A stretch of 64,000 bases of DNA. Source: Mesorhizobium sp. M4B.F.Ca.ET.203.01.1.1 (GTDB lineage: Bacteria > Pseudomonadota > Alphaproteobacteria > Rhizobiales > Rhizobiaceae). This document shows, piece after piece, positions 54,105 through 63,435 of the stretch (positions within the stretch are counted from its first letter, which is position 1; each line of letters starts with the position of its first letter). A model generated the notes under the pieces. The model did no database searches. It was not told where the DNA came from and was given only the letters and a program-made list of their open reading frames with translations. The stretch covers positions 1 through 64,000 of the forward strand of contig NZ_SRUO01000020.1 of NCBI RefSeq assembly GCF_004791025.1. The letters are read 5' to 3'. The position numbers were made by a program, and so were the translations under genes.

Positions 54105-54464
54105 TGTCTTCACTCCTGTCGGGCATGGCCCCATGCGAGGCGTCAACTCATGCGTCGATCATCCTTTTCGTTTCTCGTTTCCCTTTTCCCGGCACGAATG
54201 ATCCGGAGACCGGTGGCATCGCCAAGCAGCGGGCTTTCGGGAGCGGATCGCGAGGCAGCGAAGCGGGCGCCGGAGGCCTTGGCCTCCCTAGCCGGCGACA
54301 CTGCGCCTTGATCGTCACCGCGGGCCTGGCCGCGAGCCGATGGCGTTGGATCTGCCGGTACGGCCTTGGCCCGAAGGCTTCGGCCGTCCGTCAGCTCTTT
54401 CGCATTCCGGTCCCCGGACCGATTTTCCGAATAACACCGTGACAGGGTGGCTTGGCTTGGAAGG
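54105..54464. other. Interval between slipin start and tRNA-like genes
   Basis: About 360 bp without a credible gene. It should hold the slipin promoter. A CGTTTCTCGTTTCCC run lies at about 54171-54187. Frames that stay open here only continue the translated tRNA-like sequence and look non-coding. Confidence 0.5.
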
Positions 54465-54538
54465 CCAATGGAGAAGGATTCGAACCTTCGACCGTCAGAT
54501 TCGTGATCTGATGCTCTACCCAACTGAGCTATCCGTGG
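54465..54538 (-). tRNA. tRNA-like sequence B (degenerate, ACG-type anticodon arm)
   Basis: On the minus strand a standard D arm (TAGCTCAGTTGGGTAGAGC) is followed by an anticodon stem TCAGA/TCTGA with loop TCACGAA, then a perfect T arm (GAAGG TTCGAAT CCTTC). Loop position 33 is C, not U, and the anticodon would be ACG (Arg). The acceptor arm pairs poorly: two of seven pairs fail, and no encoded CCA follows. Its 5' end overlaps the CCA of the other tRNA-like gene. It is a degenerate tRNA or pseudogene; a functional unusual tRNA is not excluded. Confidence 0.5.
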
Positions 54539-54609
54539 TGCAGACAGCAGGATTCGAACCTGCGACCTCCGGATCCAAATCCGGCGCTCTCCCCCTGAGC
54601 TACATCCGC
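54536..54609 (-). tRNA. tRNA-like sequence A (six-base anticodon loop, encoded CCA)
   Basis: On the minus strand GCGGATG TA GCTC AGGGGGA GAGC leads to the stem CCGGA/TCCGG with only six loop bases (TTTGGA). A 5-base variable loop AGGTC, a T arm GCAGG TTCGAAT CCTGC, and an acceptor ending in CACCA follow. All arms pair well except that the anticodon loop lacks one base, so the anticodon (TGG if read normally) is uncertain. Body sequence resembles tRNA-Ala/Gln types. Confidence 0.6.
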
Positions 54610-54838
54610 GATCCCAACCTCCGAAACGGCGCCGTACACAGGGCGGCAGTGCCGCCTGCGCGGGCGGAGACGAAAGCTCCAACCGCTGTGCTCGCTTCGG
54701 TTTTCGTGACCGGGAGCGCGCCTATAGACCCTGCGACGGGTTGTCGCAAGCGGCATTGTCGCGGCGGCTTTGCGGCTTCTTTCGGCAGTGGCATTTCGGC
54801 AACAGTTGCAACCATCGCCTGTATCAGGCTCGCGCCCG

Positions 54839-55387
54839 TCAGAAAGTGACGCGGCCAAGCACCCTTAGGCCGTCGCCCTGTGGCTCGACCACCACCGCTT
54901 CGCCTTCGCGCGGCGCGACGCCGGTCAGCGCCATGATGTTCTCCAGATGGGTGACCAGCACCAGATTGTCGGAACCGGAATAGCCGCGAATCTCCTTGAG
55001 CGTCGCCTCAAGCTGTGCGGCCTTCTCGGCGGGATCGGTCTTCAGGAGGTCGAGCGGCGCGAAAGGCTCGGGCTCGGCCTCGAAGGCGATGCGGGCGGTG
55101 TCGAGGCAGCGGCAGTAGCGGCTGGAGAGCACGCGCTCGATGGGTGCTGCGCGGGCGGCGAACAGGGCGCCGATCCGGCTCGCCTGCTGCTGGCCGCGCG
55201 CCGACAAATTGAGCTGGGTCGGGCATTTGGCGATGTCGAAATTGGCCGGATCGGCAGCGCCGGTGACCATGGCATGGCGCAAAAGCACGATATGGCCGCC
55301 GTCGCGCAGCAGCGCCCAGCCGGCATCCGTCGCATGCGCCGTGGCAGAAGCGAGGAGCAGCATCAGCGCCAGGAGAAATCGAACCAT
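54839..55387 (-). CDS. Secreted histidine phosphatase family protein
   Basis: A 182-residue protein of the phosphoglycerate-mutase-like/SixA fold. A signal peptide of about 18 residues (MVRFLLALMLLLASATAHA) comes first. The catalytic RHG-type motif is in HIVLLRHAMVTG near residue 37, an Arg in SSRYCRCLDTA near 88, and the second His in LVLVTHLENIMAL near 150. It would act on phosphate esters in the periplasm. The ATG at 55387 is chosen since upstream residues are basic and non-hydrophobic. It stands 84 bp after the caspase-TPR gene on the same strand, and the two might be co-transcribed. Confidence 0.82.
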   Translation of the reverse strand: MVRFLLALMLLLASATAHATDAGWALLRDGGHIVLLRHAMVTGAADPANFDIAKCPTQLNLSARGQQQASRIGALFAARAAPIERVLSSRYCRCLDTARIAFEAEPEPFAPLDLLKTDPAEKAAQLEATLKEIRGYSGSDNLVLVTHLENIMALTGVAPREGEAVVVEPQGDGLRVLGRVTF

Positions 55388-55471
55388 CAGCCATCCTTCT
55401 TGCATCCACCGGCAGCGACGGCGGTGAGCGCCATATAGGGACCGCAAAGCCGGCTGAAAGACAAGCTCGGG

Positions 55472-58400
55472 CTATTTCTTCGCCAGTTGCTGCTTCACCA
55501 GCTCGATCTTCTTGTCGGTGAGCGGGATCGGGATGGTGTAGCCGGCTTCGACAAAACCCTCCTTGGCATTTTCGAAGAACTCGATCGCTTTCAAATAATC
55601 GGCGTCGCCTCCGCCCTGGCTGGCGCGGTTCCAATAGACATCGCCGAGGTTGTTCTGCGCGAAGGCCCACTGCAGCGGCTGGCTGTCGCGGGTGAACACT
55701 TTGAGCGTCGCCTGGAAGGCCGCTTCGGCCTCGTCCAGATATTTGCCGCTGCGTTCGAGCGTGCCGAGATTAAGCAGGCTCATGCCGATGCCGTTCTGGG
55801 CGTTCGCCCAATCGACGGGTGCCGCTTCCAAGGTCAGCACCTCGAGCGCGGCCCGGCGCGCGGCGACCGACTCGGCCAGGGACGTGGTATCGCCTTCGGC
55901 CATGCTCAGCCAATGCAGCGCCGAGCCGAGGCCGGCCTGGGCCAGCGCCCATTGCCGCGGCGTCGTCTCGCGCTTGTATTCTCGCAACGCGTCCCGATAG
56001 GCCGTCACCGCATCCTTGTAGTGTTCCGGCTTGTCGGACAGGCCGCCGAGCAATTGCAGCGTGTTGCCGAGATTGTAGGCGGTCATCGCCCAGTCGAGCG
56101 GAAAGGCGCGCCTGGTGTAGATGCGCCGCGCCGCCCGGAAGGCGGCAACCGACTGCTCCAGTCTCGCCGGATCGCGGGCGCGCTGGCCGAGCGTCTGGTA
56201 GACCGAGCCGAGATTGTTCTGGGTGGAAGCCCAGTCCATCGGGAAACGCTTGCGGGTGAAGACGCTCAGCGCATCGCCATAGGCCGTCGCCGCTTCTTCG
56301 AGCTCGCCGGTGCCGAGATCGAAGCGGGCGGCGCTGCTCAGCGCGTTGCCGAGATTGAGCCGGCTGGTCGCCCAGGAAACCGGGAAGGTCTCGCGCGTGC
56401 GGATCTCGAGCGCGGCGCGGAAGGCCGCGGCCGCCTCGGTGATCTTCGCCTGATCGTTGAGCTGCGTGCCCAGCGACACCAGCGTGTTGCCGAGATTGTT
56501 CTCAACCATTGCCCACTGCACCGGCGCCTTCTCGCGCGTGTACTCCTGCAGCGCCAGCCGATAGGCGGCCTCGGCGTCAACAAGGCGCTCGCCGCCGGGC
56601 TCGCGTTCCGAGAGCGCGTAAAGCGCCAGGCCGAGATTGTTCTGCGAGGCGGCCCAGTCGAGCGGAACCTTGTCGCGCGGCCGCTTTTCCAGCGTCGCGC
56701 GCATGGCGGCAACCGCCTCGTTCACGCGCTTGGGGTCGCTCTCCCGTTCGCCGATCTTCAACAGGACATTGGCGAGATTGTTCTGGGCTGCGGCCCAGTT
56801 GAGGTCGTCCTTCTCGCGCTCGAAGACGACCAGCGAGTCCCGGAAGATCCGTGCCGCTTCATCGAGCCTGGCCGTGTCGGTTTCGCGCTCGCCAATGGTC
56901 TGCAGCACCACCGCCATGTTGTTGCGGGTGATCGCCCAGTCGCGGTTCTGTTGGCCATTGGGAATAAAGCCGAGGATGACCTGATAGGCATCGATCGCCT
57001 GCTCGAGCGCCTTCCTGTCGCCGGTGGCATCGCCATGCGCGTTCAGCGCCTCGGCCTCCTGGTTCTTGTAATTCCAGCGCAGCTTGTCGTCCCACTTCTC
57101 GACCAGCGAGAACGCCTTGCCGTAGTCACTGGCGGCGGCGCTGTAGTCGAAGACCAGCGCCGAGGCATCGGCTCGCCTGGCATAGATGGCGGCATCGGCA
57201 AGGCGCTTCTGCCGGACCAGTTCCTCCGCCTGGTCGACGGCGCCGCGGGTCTGCTCGACCCGGCTCACCGCTTCGTCGAGGAACTTGTGCGCGGTGACTA
57301 TCGCGCCCTGGCCGATCGCCTTGTCGGCCGAGGCTACGAGGCGCTTGATCTCGGGGTCGTCGGTGCTGAGCGCGTCGCGCTCTGACAGCATCTTCTTCAG
57401 CCGCTCGGCCTGGGCATCGAGGAGCTTTTCCAGGTCCGTTGGGTCCTCGGGTATCTTCTCCGTGCCCAGTGCCCTGAGCACGCCATAGAGCGCGTCGAGC
57501 GGCACGCCGTCCTGCTGCGAAGCCAGTTCCACTTGCGAGCGCTTCGGATCGGGCAGGTCGGCGATGGTCAAAAGCAGCTGCCGCCGCTCGCCGGTGATCA
57601 GCCCGTCATCGCCGGCCGGCTCCGGCGGCGCGACGCCGAAATAGAGCAGCCGGCGCAGGCTTTCGTTGACCCATGGCCGTTGCCTGGCCTTGGTGTCGAG
57701 ATAGACCTCCTCGGTCACCATGCGCATGACCGAGCCGAATTCGGTGCCCTTCATCGCGGCGAGGTGGCGCAGAAGCGCCGCCGCATAGGGACTGTTCTCG
57801 CCGGCGGCGCCATCGAGCGCCGGGCGTCCGGGCTCGGCGGCGAAGCCGACCACGGTTCCTAGGTTTTCCGTCGCCGGCGCGCTGCCGAGCGCCTTGGCGC
57901 CGCGCACCGGTTCCAGCCCGCCGGCTCCGATCGGCGAGGCCGAGGCGGTCGGCGCGCGGCGCAACTCAGCGTCAGGCGGAAACGGATTGGTGCGGCAGGC
58001 ATCGAGCAGCATGATCGTCACCGGCACCGTCTTCTTCAGCTCCTCCATGACGGCGGAGATCGGCACCAGGGCGTTGTCGGCATCCTTCAGCGAGGACATA
58101 TCGGCATCGACCGGGACCAGGTAGTTCTCGCCGCCGGCCTCGATGCCGTGGCCGGAATAATAGATGAAGGCGACATCGGCACCCTCGGCGTCCTCGACGA
58201 AGCGCTCGAGGTCGCGCTTCAGTTTCGCGGCATCGCGATCGGTGACGCTGCGGGCATCGAAGCCGAGATCGGTCAGCATCTTGGCCATGTCGCGGGCGTC
58301 GTTGGCCGGGTTTGGCAGGGTGGCGATGTGCTCGTAGGCCGATTGGCCGACGATGAGAGCGACGCCCTTGAGGTTCTCCGCGCCGTTGGCCAGCGTCGCG

Positions 58401-58483
58401 ACGAGACAGAGCAAGCCGGTGACGAAAACCGTCAGCCACGCCCTTGCCGAAAGGTGATGGTTCGGGGTTTTGAGCAAACCCAT
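55472..58483 (-). CDS. Caspase-like (C14) domain protein with TPR repeats
   Basis: A 1003-residue exported or membrane-anchored protein. A signal or anchor helix covers residues 13-33. The caspase-fold domain at about 38-280 contains the catalytic pair His112 in YYSGHGIE and Cys163 in LLDACRTNPFP. A helical linker follows (about 290-490). At least ten tetratricopeptide-like repeats of about 40-50 residues, with the recurrent motif DWAxxQNNLGxxxxxLGER, fill 490-990. Bacterial caspase homologues of this kind (orthocaspases) cut after basic residues; the TPRs probably bind partners. The start is an ATG preceded by GGGGGATACGCG. No toxin, NLR or gasdermin partner is adjacent. Confidence 0.87.
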   Translation of the reverse strand: MGLLKTPNHHLSARAWLTVFVTGLLCLVATLANGAENLKGVALIVGQSAYEHIATLPNPANDARDMAKMLTDLGFDARSVTDRDAAKLKRDLERFVEDAEGADVAFIYYSGHGIEAGGENYLVPVDADMSSLKDADNALVPISAVMEELKKTVPVTIMLLDACRTNPFPPDAELRRAPTASASPIGAGGLEPVRGAKALGSAPATENLGTVVGFAAEPGRPALDGAAGENSPYAAALLRHLAAMKGTEFGSVMRMVTEEVYLDTKARQRPWVNESLRRLLYFGVAPPEPAGDDGLITGERRQLLLTIADLPDPKRSQVELASQQDGVPLDALYGVLRALGTEKIPEDPTDLEKLLDAQAERLKKMLSERDALSTDDPEIKRLVASADKAIGQGAIVTAHKFLDEAVSRVEQTRGAVDQAEELVRQKRLADAAIYARRADASALVFDYSAAASDYGKAFSLVEKWDDKLRWNYKNQEAEALNAHGDATGDRKALEQAIDAYQVILGFIPNGQQNRDWAITRNNMAVVLQTIGERETDTARLDEAARIFRDSLVVFEREKDDLNWAAAQNNLANVLLKIGERESDPKRVNEAVAAMRATLEKRPRDKVPLDWAASQNNLGLALYALSEREPGGERLVDAEAAYRLALQEYTREKAPVQWAMVENNLGNTLVSLGTQLNDQAKITEAAAAFRAALEIRTRETFPVSWATSRLNLGNALSSAARFDLGTGELEEAATAYGDALSVFTRKRFPMDWASTQNNLGSVYQTLGQRARDPARLEQSVAAFRAARRIYTRRAFPLDWAMTAYNLGNTLQLLGGLSDKPEHYKDAVTAYRDALREYKRETTPRQWALAQAGLGSALHWLSMAEGDTTSLAESVAARRAALEVLTLEAAPVDWANAQNGIGMSLLNLGTLERSGKYLDEAEAAFQATLKVFTRDSQPLQWAFAQNNLGDVYWNRASQGGGDADYLKAIEFFENAKEGFVEAGYTIPIPLTDKKIELVKQQLAKK

Positions 58484-58627
58484 TCGCCGCGTATCCCCCT
58501 GACGATCCCAAGCCTCTATAACGCTGCCAGCCGACCTTGATCAATTCGGGCGGGGGCAGGAAGCGGGGTAGGCCTTCCTCGGCCGGCGCGATTGCGTTGC
58601 AAACGGGGCTCGCCTATCACGGGAAAA

Positions 58628-59578
58628 ATGTCCCCGCTCACCGAAACCGTCCTTTTCGTCTTCAGCCTCGTCGCGCTCGGCTACCTTGCCGGGTTCACCG
58701 GCTATCTGAGGCCGGCGAGCGGCGAGGGCATCTCGGAATTCGCCATCAACGTGGCGATGCCGCTGCTTCTGTTCCAGACGATGGTGAAGTCCGATTTCCA
58801 CGGCGTGGCGCCGTGGTCGCTATGGGGCGCCTATTTTACGGCAGTGGCCATCACCTGGGCGGTGGGGCATCTCGTCACCACGCGGGTCTTCGGCAGGGAT
58901 TCGCGCACGGGCATCGTCGGCGGCGTGTCGTCTGGCTATTCCAACATCGTCCTGCTCGGCGCGCCCTTCATCCTCGGCATATTCGGACCGAGCGGCTTCG
59001 AGGTCCTGTCGCTGCTGGTCTCCGTCCACCTGCCGGTCACGATGATGGCCTCGATCGTCCTGTTCGAGATGTTCGGCCGCGGCGCCGGCGAGCCCGCGCA
59101 TCCGCTGCGCGTCGTCACCAGCTTCCTCAGGCGGCTGTTCCTCAATCCGCTGGTCATCGGCATACTCGCCGGACTTGCCTTCCGCCTGAGCGGCGCGCCG
59201 CTGCCGGAGCTCGTCTCGCGTGTGGTCGATGCCCTGGCGGATACCGCCGGGCCGGTGGCGCTGTTCGCCATGGGGCTCAGCCTGCGCCGCTTCGGCATCT
59301 CCGGCAACATCCGGCCGGCTCTGGCGCTGTCTGCGCTGAAACTCTTCCTGATGCCGGGGCTGGTGCTTGGCCTGGTCTGGCTGCTCGGCTTGCCGCCGCT
59401 GACGGCCAAGGTGGCGGTGGTGGTGGCGGCGTTGCCCTCGGGCATCAATTCCTACCTGATCGCCGTCCAGTTCAACACCGGCCAGGCGCTGGCGTCGAAC
59501 CAGATAACCATCGCGACGGCGAGCGCGGTGGTGACCACGTCCTTCTGGCTGACGGTGGTTCTCCACGTCTTCGGATAG
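58628..59578 (+). CDS. AEC family transporter (auxin efflux carrier-like)
   Basis: A 316-residue membrane protein with about ten segments in two five-helix halves. Family elements are EGISEFAINVAMPLLLFQTM near residue 35, SGYSNIVLLGAPFILGIFG near 110 and LPSGINSYLIAVQFNTGQAL near 270. AEC proteins (MdcF, auxin carriers) move organic acids. The ATG at 58628 follows CACGGGAAAA. It is probably monocistronic, with gabD 175 bp downstream on the same strand. The proximity may reflect a dicarboxylate or semialdehyde substrate, but that is speculative. Confidence 0.85.
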   Translation: MSPLTETVLFVFSLVALGYLAGFTGYLRPASGEGISEFAINVAMPLLLFQTMVKSDFHGVAPWSLWGAYFTAVAITWAVGHLVTTRVFGRDSRTGIVGGVSSGYSNIVLLGAPFILGIFGPSGFEVLSLLVSVHLPVTMMASIVLFEMFGRGAGEPAHPLRVVTSFLRRLFLNPLVIGILAGLAFRLSGAPLPELVSRVVDALADTAGPVALFAMGLSLRRFGISGNIRPALALSALKLFLMPGLVLGLVWLLGLPPLTAKVAVVVAALPSGINSYLIAVQFNTGQALASNQITIATASAVVTTSFWLTVVLHVFG

Positions 59579-59753
59579 GGGAGCGGCCGCGCGGCCAACT
59601 CTCGCCTTTGCTGGTCCAACCCCTATATGCCATCTTGCGATTGCTTGCCGGCCTTTCCCTAGGTAAGAGCAGTGCGCCAGCGTGCGGCCACGGGGCACGC
59701 CCAACGAATATCCAGAAAAACGGCCGATCAGCGCGCCGAACGGAGGCTAGACC

Positions 59754-61211
59754 ATGCTTCAGAAAACCAGCCATTTCATGCGCCAGGCCAATCTCATCAA
59801 TGGCGAATGGGTGCAGGCCGACAGCGGCCAGACGGTCGACGTCAACAATCCCGCCACGGGCTTGAAGATCGGCACCGTGCCGAAGGCCGGCAAGGCCGAG
59901 ACGCGCCGCGCCATCGAGGCCGCAGAGGAAGCATTCAAGAGCTGGCGCAAGACCACCGCGCTCGAGCGCTCGAAGCTCTTGCGCAAGCTGCACGACGCCA
60001 TGATGGACAATCAGGACGTGCTCGCCGAGCTGTTGACCATCGAGCAGGGCAAGTCGCTGTTTGAATCGAAGGGCGAGATCGGCTCGGCCGCCGCCTACAT
60101 CCTTTGGTTCGCCGAGGAAGGCCGCCGCACGTATGGCGACATCGTGCCGTCGCCCTGGGGCGACCGCCGGATCCTGGTGACCAAGGAGCCCGTCGGCGTC
60201 ATCGCCGCCATCACGCCTTGGAATTTCCCGTCCTCGATGCTCGCCCGCAAGCTCGGCCCGGCGCTGGCCGCCGGCTGCACCGCCGTGGTCAAGCCGGCCT
60301 CGCAGACGCCGTATTCCGGCCTCGCCTGGGGCGCGCTCGCTGAGGAAGTCGGCTTCCCCAAGGGCGTCATCAACATCCTGACCGGTTCGGCGGCCGAGAT
60401 CGGCGACGAGATCTGCGCCAATCCGCTGGTCAAGAAGATCACCTTCACCGGCTCGACCGAGATCGGTAAACTTCTGATCCAGAAGTCGTCGGTGACGGTC
60501 AAGAAAGTGTCGATGGAGCTCGGCGGCAATGCGCCGTTCATCGTCTTCGACGACGCCGACATCGATCGCGCCGTGGCCGGCGCCATCACCGCCAAATATC
60601 GCAATTCGGGCCAGACATGCGTGTGCACCAACCGCTTCCTCGTGCAGGCCGGCGTCTACGACAAGTTCGTCGACAAGCTGGTCGTCGCCAGCAACAATCT
60701 GAAGGTCGGGTCCGGTCTGGAAGAGGGCGTGCAGCAGGGACCGCTGATCGACGACAAGGCGGTCGAGAAGGTCGAGGAACTGATCGCCGACGCGACGTCG
60801 AAGGGCGGCAAGGTCGTTGCCGGCGGCAAGCGGCACGCGCTCGGCGGCTCGTTCTTCCAGCCGACGGTGATCGCCGATGCGACGCCGAAGATGCGCTTCA
60901 TGAAGGAAGAGATCTTCGGCCCGGTCGCTCCGGTGTTCAAGTTCGACACCGAGGAAGAGGCGATCGCGCTCGCCAACGACACCGAATTCGGCCTCGCCTG
61001 CTATTTCTACACCGGCGATCTCGGCCGCGCCTTCCGGGTCATGGAAGGGCTGAAATACGGCATGGTCGGCGTCAATGAGGGCCTGATCACCACGCCGGAA
61101 GCGCCCTTCGGCGGCGTCAAGGAATCCGGCCTCGGCAAGGAAGGCGGACATCAGGGCATCGAGGACTATCTCGACACCAAATATGTGTGTATCGGCGGCC
61201 TCGGCCTCTGA
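59754..61211 (+). CDS. gabD: Succinate-semialdehyde dehydrogenase
   Basis: A 485-residue aldehyde dehydrogenase. It has the NAD(P) region AITPWNFPSSMLARKLGPAL near residue 150, the general base Glu in SMELGGNAPFIVF near 258 and the nucleophile Cys in NSGQTCVCTNRF near 292. Length and sequence fit the GabD class (succinate semialdehyde to succinate, the GABA shunt). It also acts on related semialdehydes such as glutarate semialdehyde. The ATG follows CGGAGG. It is followed by a terminator at 61227. Confidence 0.9.
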   Translation: MLQKTSHFMRQANLINGEWVQADSGQTVDVNNPATGLKIGTVPKAGKAETRRAIEAAEEAFKSWRKTTALERSKLLRKLHDAMMDNQDVLAELLTIEQGKSLFESKGEIGSAAAYILWFAEEGRRTYGDIVPSPWGDRRILVTKEPVGVIAAITPWNFPSSMLARKLGPALAAGCTAVVKPASQTPYSGLAWGALAEEVGFPKGVINILTGSAAEIGDEICANPLVKKITFTGSTEIGKLLIQKSSVTVKKVSMELGGNAPFIVFDDADIDRAVAGAITAKYRNSGQTCVCTNRFLVQAGVYDKFVDKLVVASNNLKVGSGLEEGVQQGPLIDDKAVEKVEELIADATSKGGKVVAGGKRHALGGSFFQPTVIADATPKMRFMKEEIFGPVAPVFKFDTEEEAIALANDTEFGLACYFYTGDLGRAFRVMEGLKYGMVGVNEGLITTPEAPFGGVKESGLGKEGGHQGIEDYLDTKYVCIGGLGL

Positions 61212-61226
61212 CAACCAAGCGGAAGA

Positions 61227-61250
61227 GCAGGCGCAAAGCCTGCCTTTCTT
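61227..61250 (+). terminator. Terminator after gabD
   Basis: GCAGGC (61227-61232), loop GCAAA, GCCTGC (61238-61243), then CTTTCTT. A GC-rich palindrome of CCCGGCCGGG type at about 61261-61280 follows. Confidence 0.82.
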
Positions 61251-61309
61251 GTATTGCAAACCCGGCCGGGACCGGCCGGGTCAATAGATCAACGAACTGA
61301 CTTTCGGGC

Positions 61310-62338
61310 ATGACGATGAAGGACGGCGAGGTCTTCGGCACGACGCAGGCGGGCGAACCCGTGCGCCGTTTCACCATTCGTGGCGGCGGCCTCTCCGCCA
61401 ACATCATCGGGCTTGGCGCGATCATCCAGGACCTGCGGCTCGCCGGCCACGACGCGCCGCTGGTGCTGGGCTACGACCGTTTCGAGCCGTATGAGACGGA
61501 CCGCGCCTTCTTCGGCGCCGTCGTCGGCCGCTTTGCCAACCGCATTGGCGACGGCCGTTTCACCATCGCCGGCAAGCGCTACCAGACGGAACGAAACTTC
61601 CTCGACAAGCACACTCTGCATGGCGGCTCGGAAGGCTATTTCCACCGACCGTGGACGGTCTCGCTCCATGGCCGGGATTTCGTCACGCTGACCTTGCATG
61701 ACCCGGACGGCACGATGGGCTTTCCCGGCGCGCTCGACGTGACCTGCACCTACCGGCTCAAGATTCCCGGCACGCTCAGCGTCGAACTGACCGCCACGAC
61801 CTCCGAGGAGCCGACGCTGTGCAATCTCGCGCAGCACTCCTATTTCAACCTCGACGACGGCGGCGCCGGCGATATCCTTGACCATCGGCTGATGCTGAAC
61901 GCCGGCGCCTACACGCCGGTCGACGGCGAGATGATCCCGACAGGCGTGGTCAAGCCGGTCGACGGCACACCTTTCGACTTCCGCCAGGCGCGTCCGTTGC
62001 GCATGGAGAGCGAGGGCGAGCAGCTTCCCTACGATCTCAATTTCTGCCTGGCCTCGGCTCGCGGGCCGTTGCGGCAGGCTGCCTGGGCGCAAGGCGCTTC
62101 ATCGGGCGTCGAGATGGAGGTCTGGACCACCGAGCCCGGCCTGCAGCTCTATACCGGCCAGTACCTGCAGCCGTCCTCGGCAGGCCTGGACGGACGCCAG
62201 TACAAGGCCTTTTCGGGTCTCTGCCTGGAGGCGCAGGTCTGGCCGGACGCGCCGAACCGGCCGTATTTCCCGCAGGCCACGCTGTGGCCGGGGCAGATCT
62301 ACCATCAGGTCACCGAGTACCGGTTCCGACTGCCTTGA
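61310..62338 (+). CDS. Aldose 1-epimerase (galactose mutarotase family)
   Basis: A 342-residue beta-sandwich enzyme that interconverts alpha and beta anomers of aldoses. The catalytic residues are in the segments KHTLHGGSEGYF near residue 103, NLAQHSYFNLDD near 173 (His) and LCLEAQVWPDAPN near 306 (Glu). Family length is about 340. Two ATGs (61310 and 61316) are close, and neither has a clear ribosome site. It converges on the sugar kinase gene, with a repeat element between. Confidence 0.87.
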   Translation: MTMKDGEVFGTTQAGEPVRRFTIRGGGLSANIIGLGAIIQDLRLAGHDAPLVLGYDRFEPYETDRAFFGAVVGRFANRIGDGRFTIAGKRYQTERNFLDKHTLHGGSEGYFHRPWTVSLHGRDFVTLTLHDPDGTMGFPGALDVTCTYRLKIPGTLSVELTATTSEEPTLCNLAQHSYFNLDDGGAGDILDHRLMLNAGAYTPVDGEMIPTGVVKPVDGTPFDFRQARPLRMESEGEQLPYDLNFCLASARGPLRQAAWAQGASSGVEMEVWTTEPGLQLYTGQYLQPSSAGLDGRQYKAFSGLCLEAQVWPDAPNRPYFPQATLWPGQIYHQVTEYRFRLP

Positions 62339-62345
62339 AGGTGCG

Positions 62346-62492
62346 TTGATATTCAGGTGAAGCCGGCCTGCGAACGCTGGTTTCTGCGCTTCCGGTGCTC
62401 ACGTGCTGAAGTACGCTCCGCTCCGGTTCTCGAAAACCACCGTTTGGTCGCTTCGCGATCGCCTTCGACTTGGCCCTACCTGAATCTCAATA
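62346..62492. repeat. Dispersed repeat with terminal inverted repeats, copy 2
   Basis: The element has the same plan as 6592-6720: left end TTGATATTCAGGTGAAGCCG, core GCGCTTCCGGTGCTCACGT with GTGCTGAAGTACGC, and right end CCTACCTGAATCTCAATA. It sits between the two convergent genes, where it may also stop transcription. The core differs from copy 1 by only a few bases. Confidence 0.7.
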
Positions 62493-62500
62493 CACCTTAG

Positions 62501-63421
62501 CTAGTTGCCGAACGCCGCTCTCAGCGTTTCGAACGGCGCCAGCGCGCCGCGCACTTGCACGACCGCGGCGGCGACGCGGTGCGCACGCTCGGCTGCCTCA
62601 GCCGGGCCATGGCCGGCCAGCCGAGCTGCGAGGTAGCCGCCGTTGAAGGAATCGCCGGCGCCGGTGGTATCGACCGGGGTGGCGACATGCACGGCCGGTA
62701 TCGGCTGGCGGGCGCCGTCGACGGCGATCAGCGCCGCGTCCTCGCCATTCTTGACGACGATTTCGCCGACTTGACGGCCAAGCCGGTCGGCAGTCGCCTG
62801 CGGCGTCGCGTCGCCAAACAGCATCTGCTCGTCGGGAAAGGTTGGCAGCGCGATATCGGTTACAGCCAACGCTTCGGTGGTTGCCGCCTGCGCCTCCTCG
62901 CGGCTGCGCCACAGCCGCGGCCGGTAGTTGGGATCGAAGGCGACGAGCGAACCAGCCGCGCGCGCCTTGGCCACCGCCTTCAGCAATATCTGGCGTCCGG
63001 CGTCCTCCAGAATTCCCAAAGTGATTCCGGAAAAATAGACAAGTGCCTGGTTTTCAAGGTTTTTGGCCAGTGCGTCCGGATCCGAAGCCAGTTGCCTGGC
63101 GGCGGCGTCGGCGCGCCAGTAGGTGAAGGCGCGTTCGGCGCCGGTCAGCGTGATGGCGTAAAGGCCTGGCCGGGCGCCTGGAATGACAGGGCTTTGGCCG
63201 ATGCCGATGCCGTTTTCGGCGAGGAAGGCGATCTGCCCTTGCGAGAACGGGTCGTCGCCGAAGGCCGAGACATAAGTCGCCGGCCGCTCGCCGCTCAGCG
63301 CATGCAGCGCCCACAGCATGTTGAACGTGTCGCCGGCAAAGCCCATGCGCCAGTTCGGTCCCGCCTGGCCTGACAGTTCGAGCATGCACTCGCCGATCGA
63401 GGCGACGCCATTTGCAGCCAT
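62501..63421 (-). CDS. kdgK: PfkB-family sugar kinase, probably 2-keto-3-deoxygluconate kinase
   Basis: A 306-residue ribokinase-fold enzyme. It begins NGVASIGECMLELSG and contains the phosphate-loop/catalytic motif DTTGAGDSFNGGYLAARL near residue 250, in which the Asp of GAGDS is the base. An anion-binding ENGIGIGQSPVIPG segment lies near 88. The N-terminal GECMLEL and YISG-like middle are typical of KDG kinases; fructokinase or another ribokinase is the alternative. The ATG at 63421 follows GGGAGACAGATAG. Confidence 0.82.
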   Translation of the reverse strand: MAANGVASIGECMLELSGQAGPNWRMGFAGDTFNMLWALHALSGERPATYVSAFGDDPFSQGQIAFLAENGIGIGQSPVIPGARPGLYAITLTGAERAFTYWRADAAARQLASDPDALAKNLENQALVYFSGITLGILEDAGRQILLKAVAKARAAGSLVAFDPNYRPRLWRSREEAQAATTEALAVTDIALPTFPDEQMLFGDATPQATADRLGRQVGEIVVKNGEDAALIAVDGARQPIPAVHVATPVDTTGAGDSFNGGYLAARLAGHGPAEAAERAHRVAAAVVQVRGALAPFETLRAAFGN

Positions 63422-63435
63422 CTATCTGTCTCCCG

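Noticed and set aside
55472..58483. Anti-phage caspase defence system
   Set aside because: The protein has an export signal or anchor and no NLR, gasdermin, CRISPR or CBASS partner beside it; the context is housekeeping.
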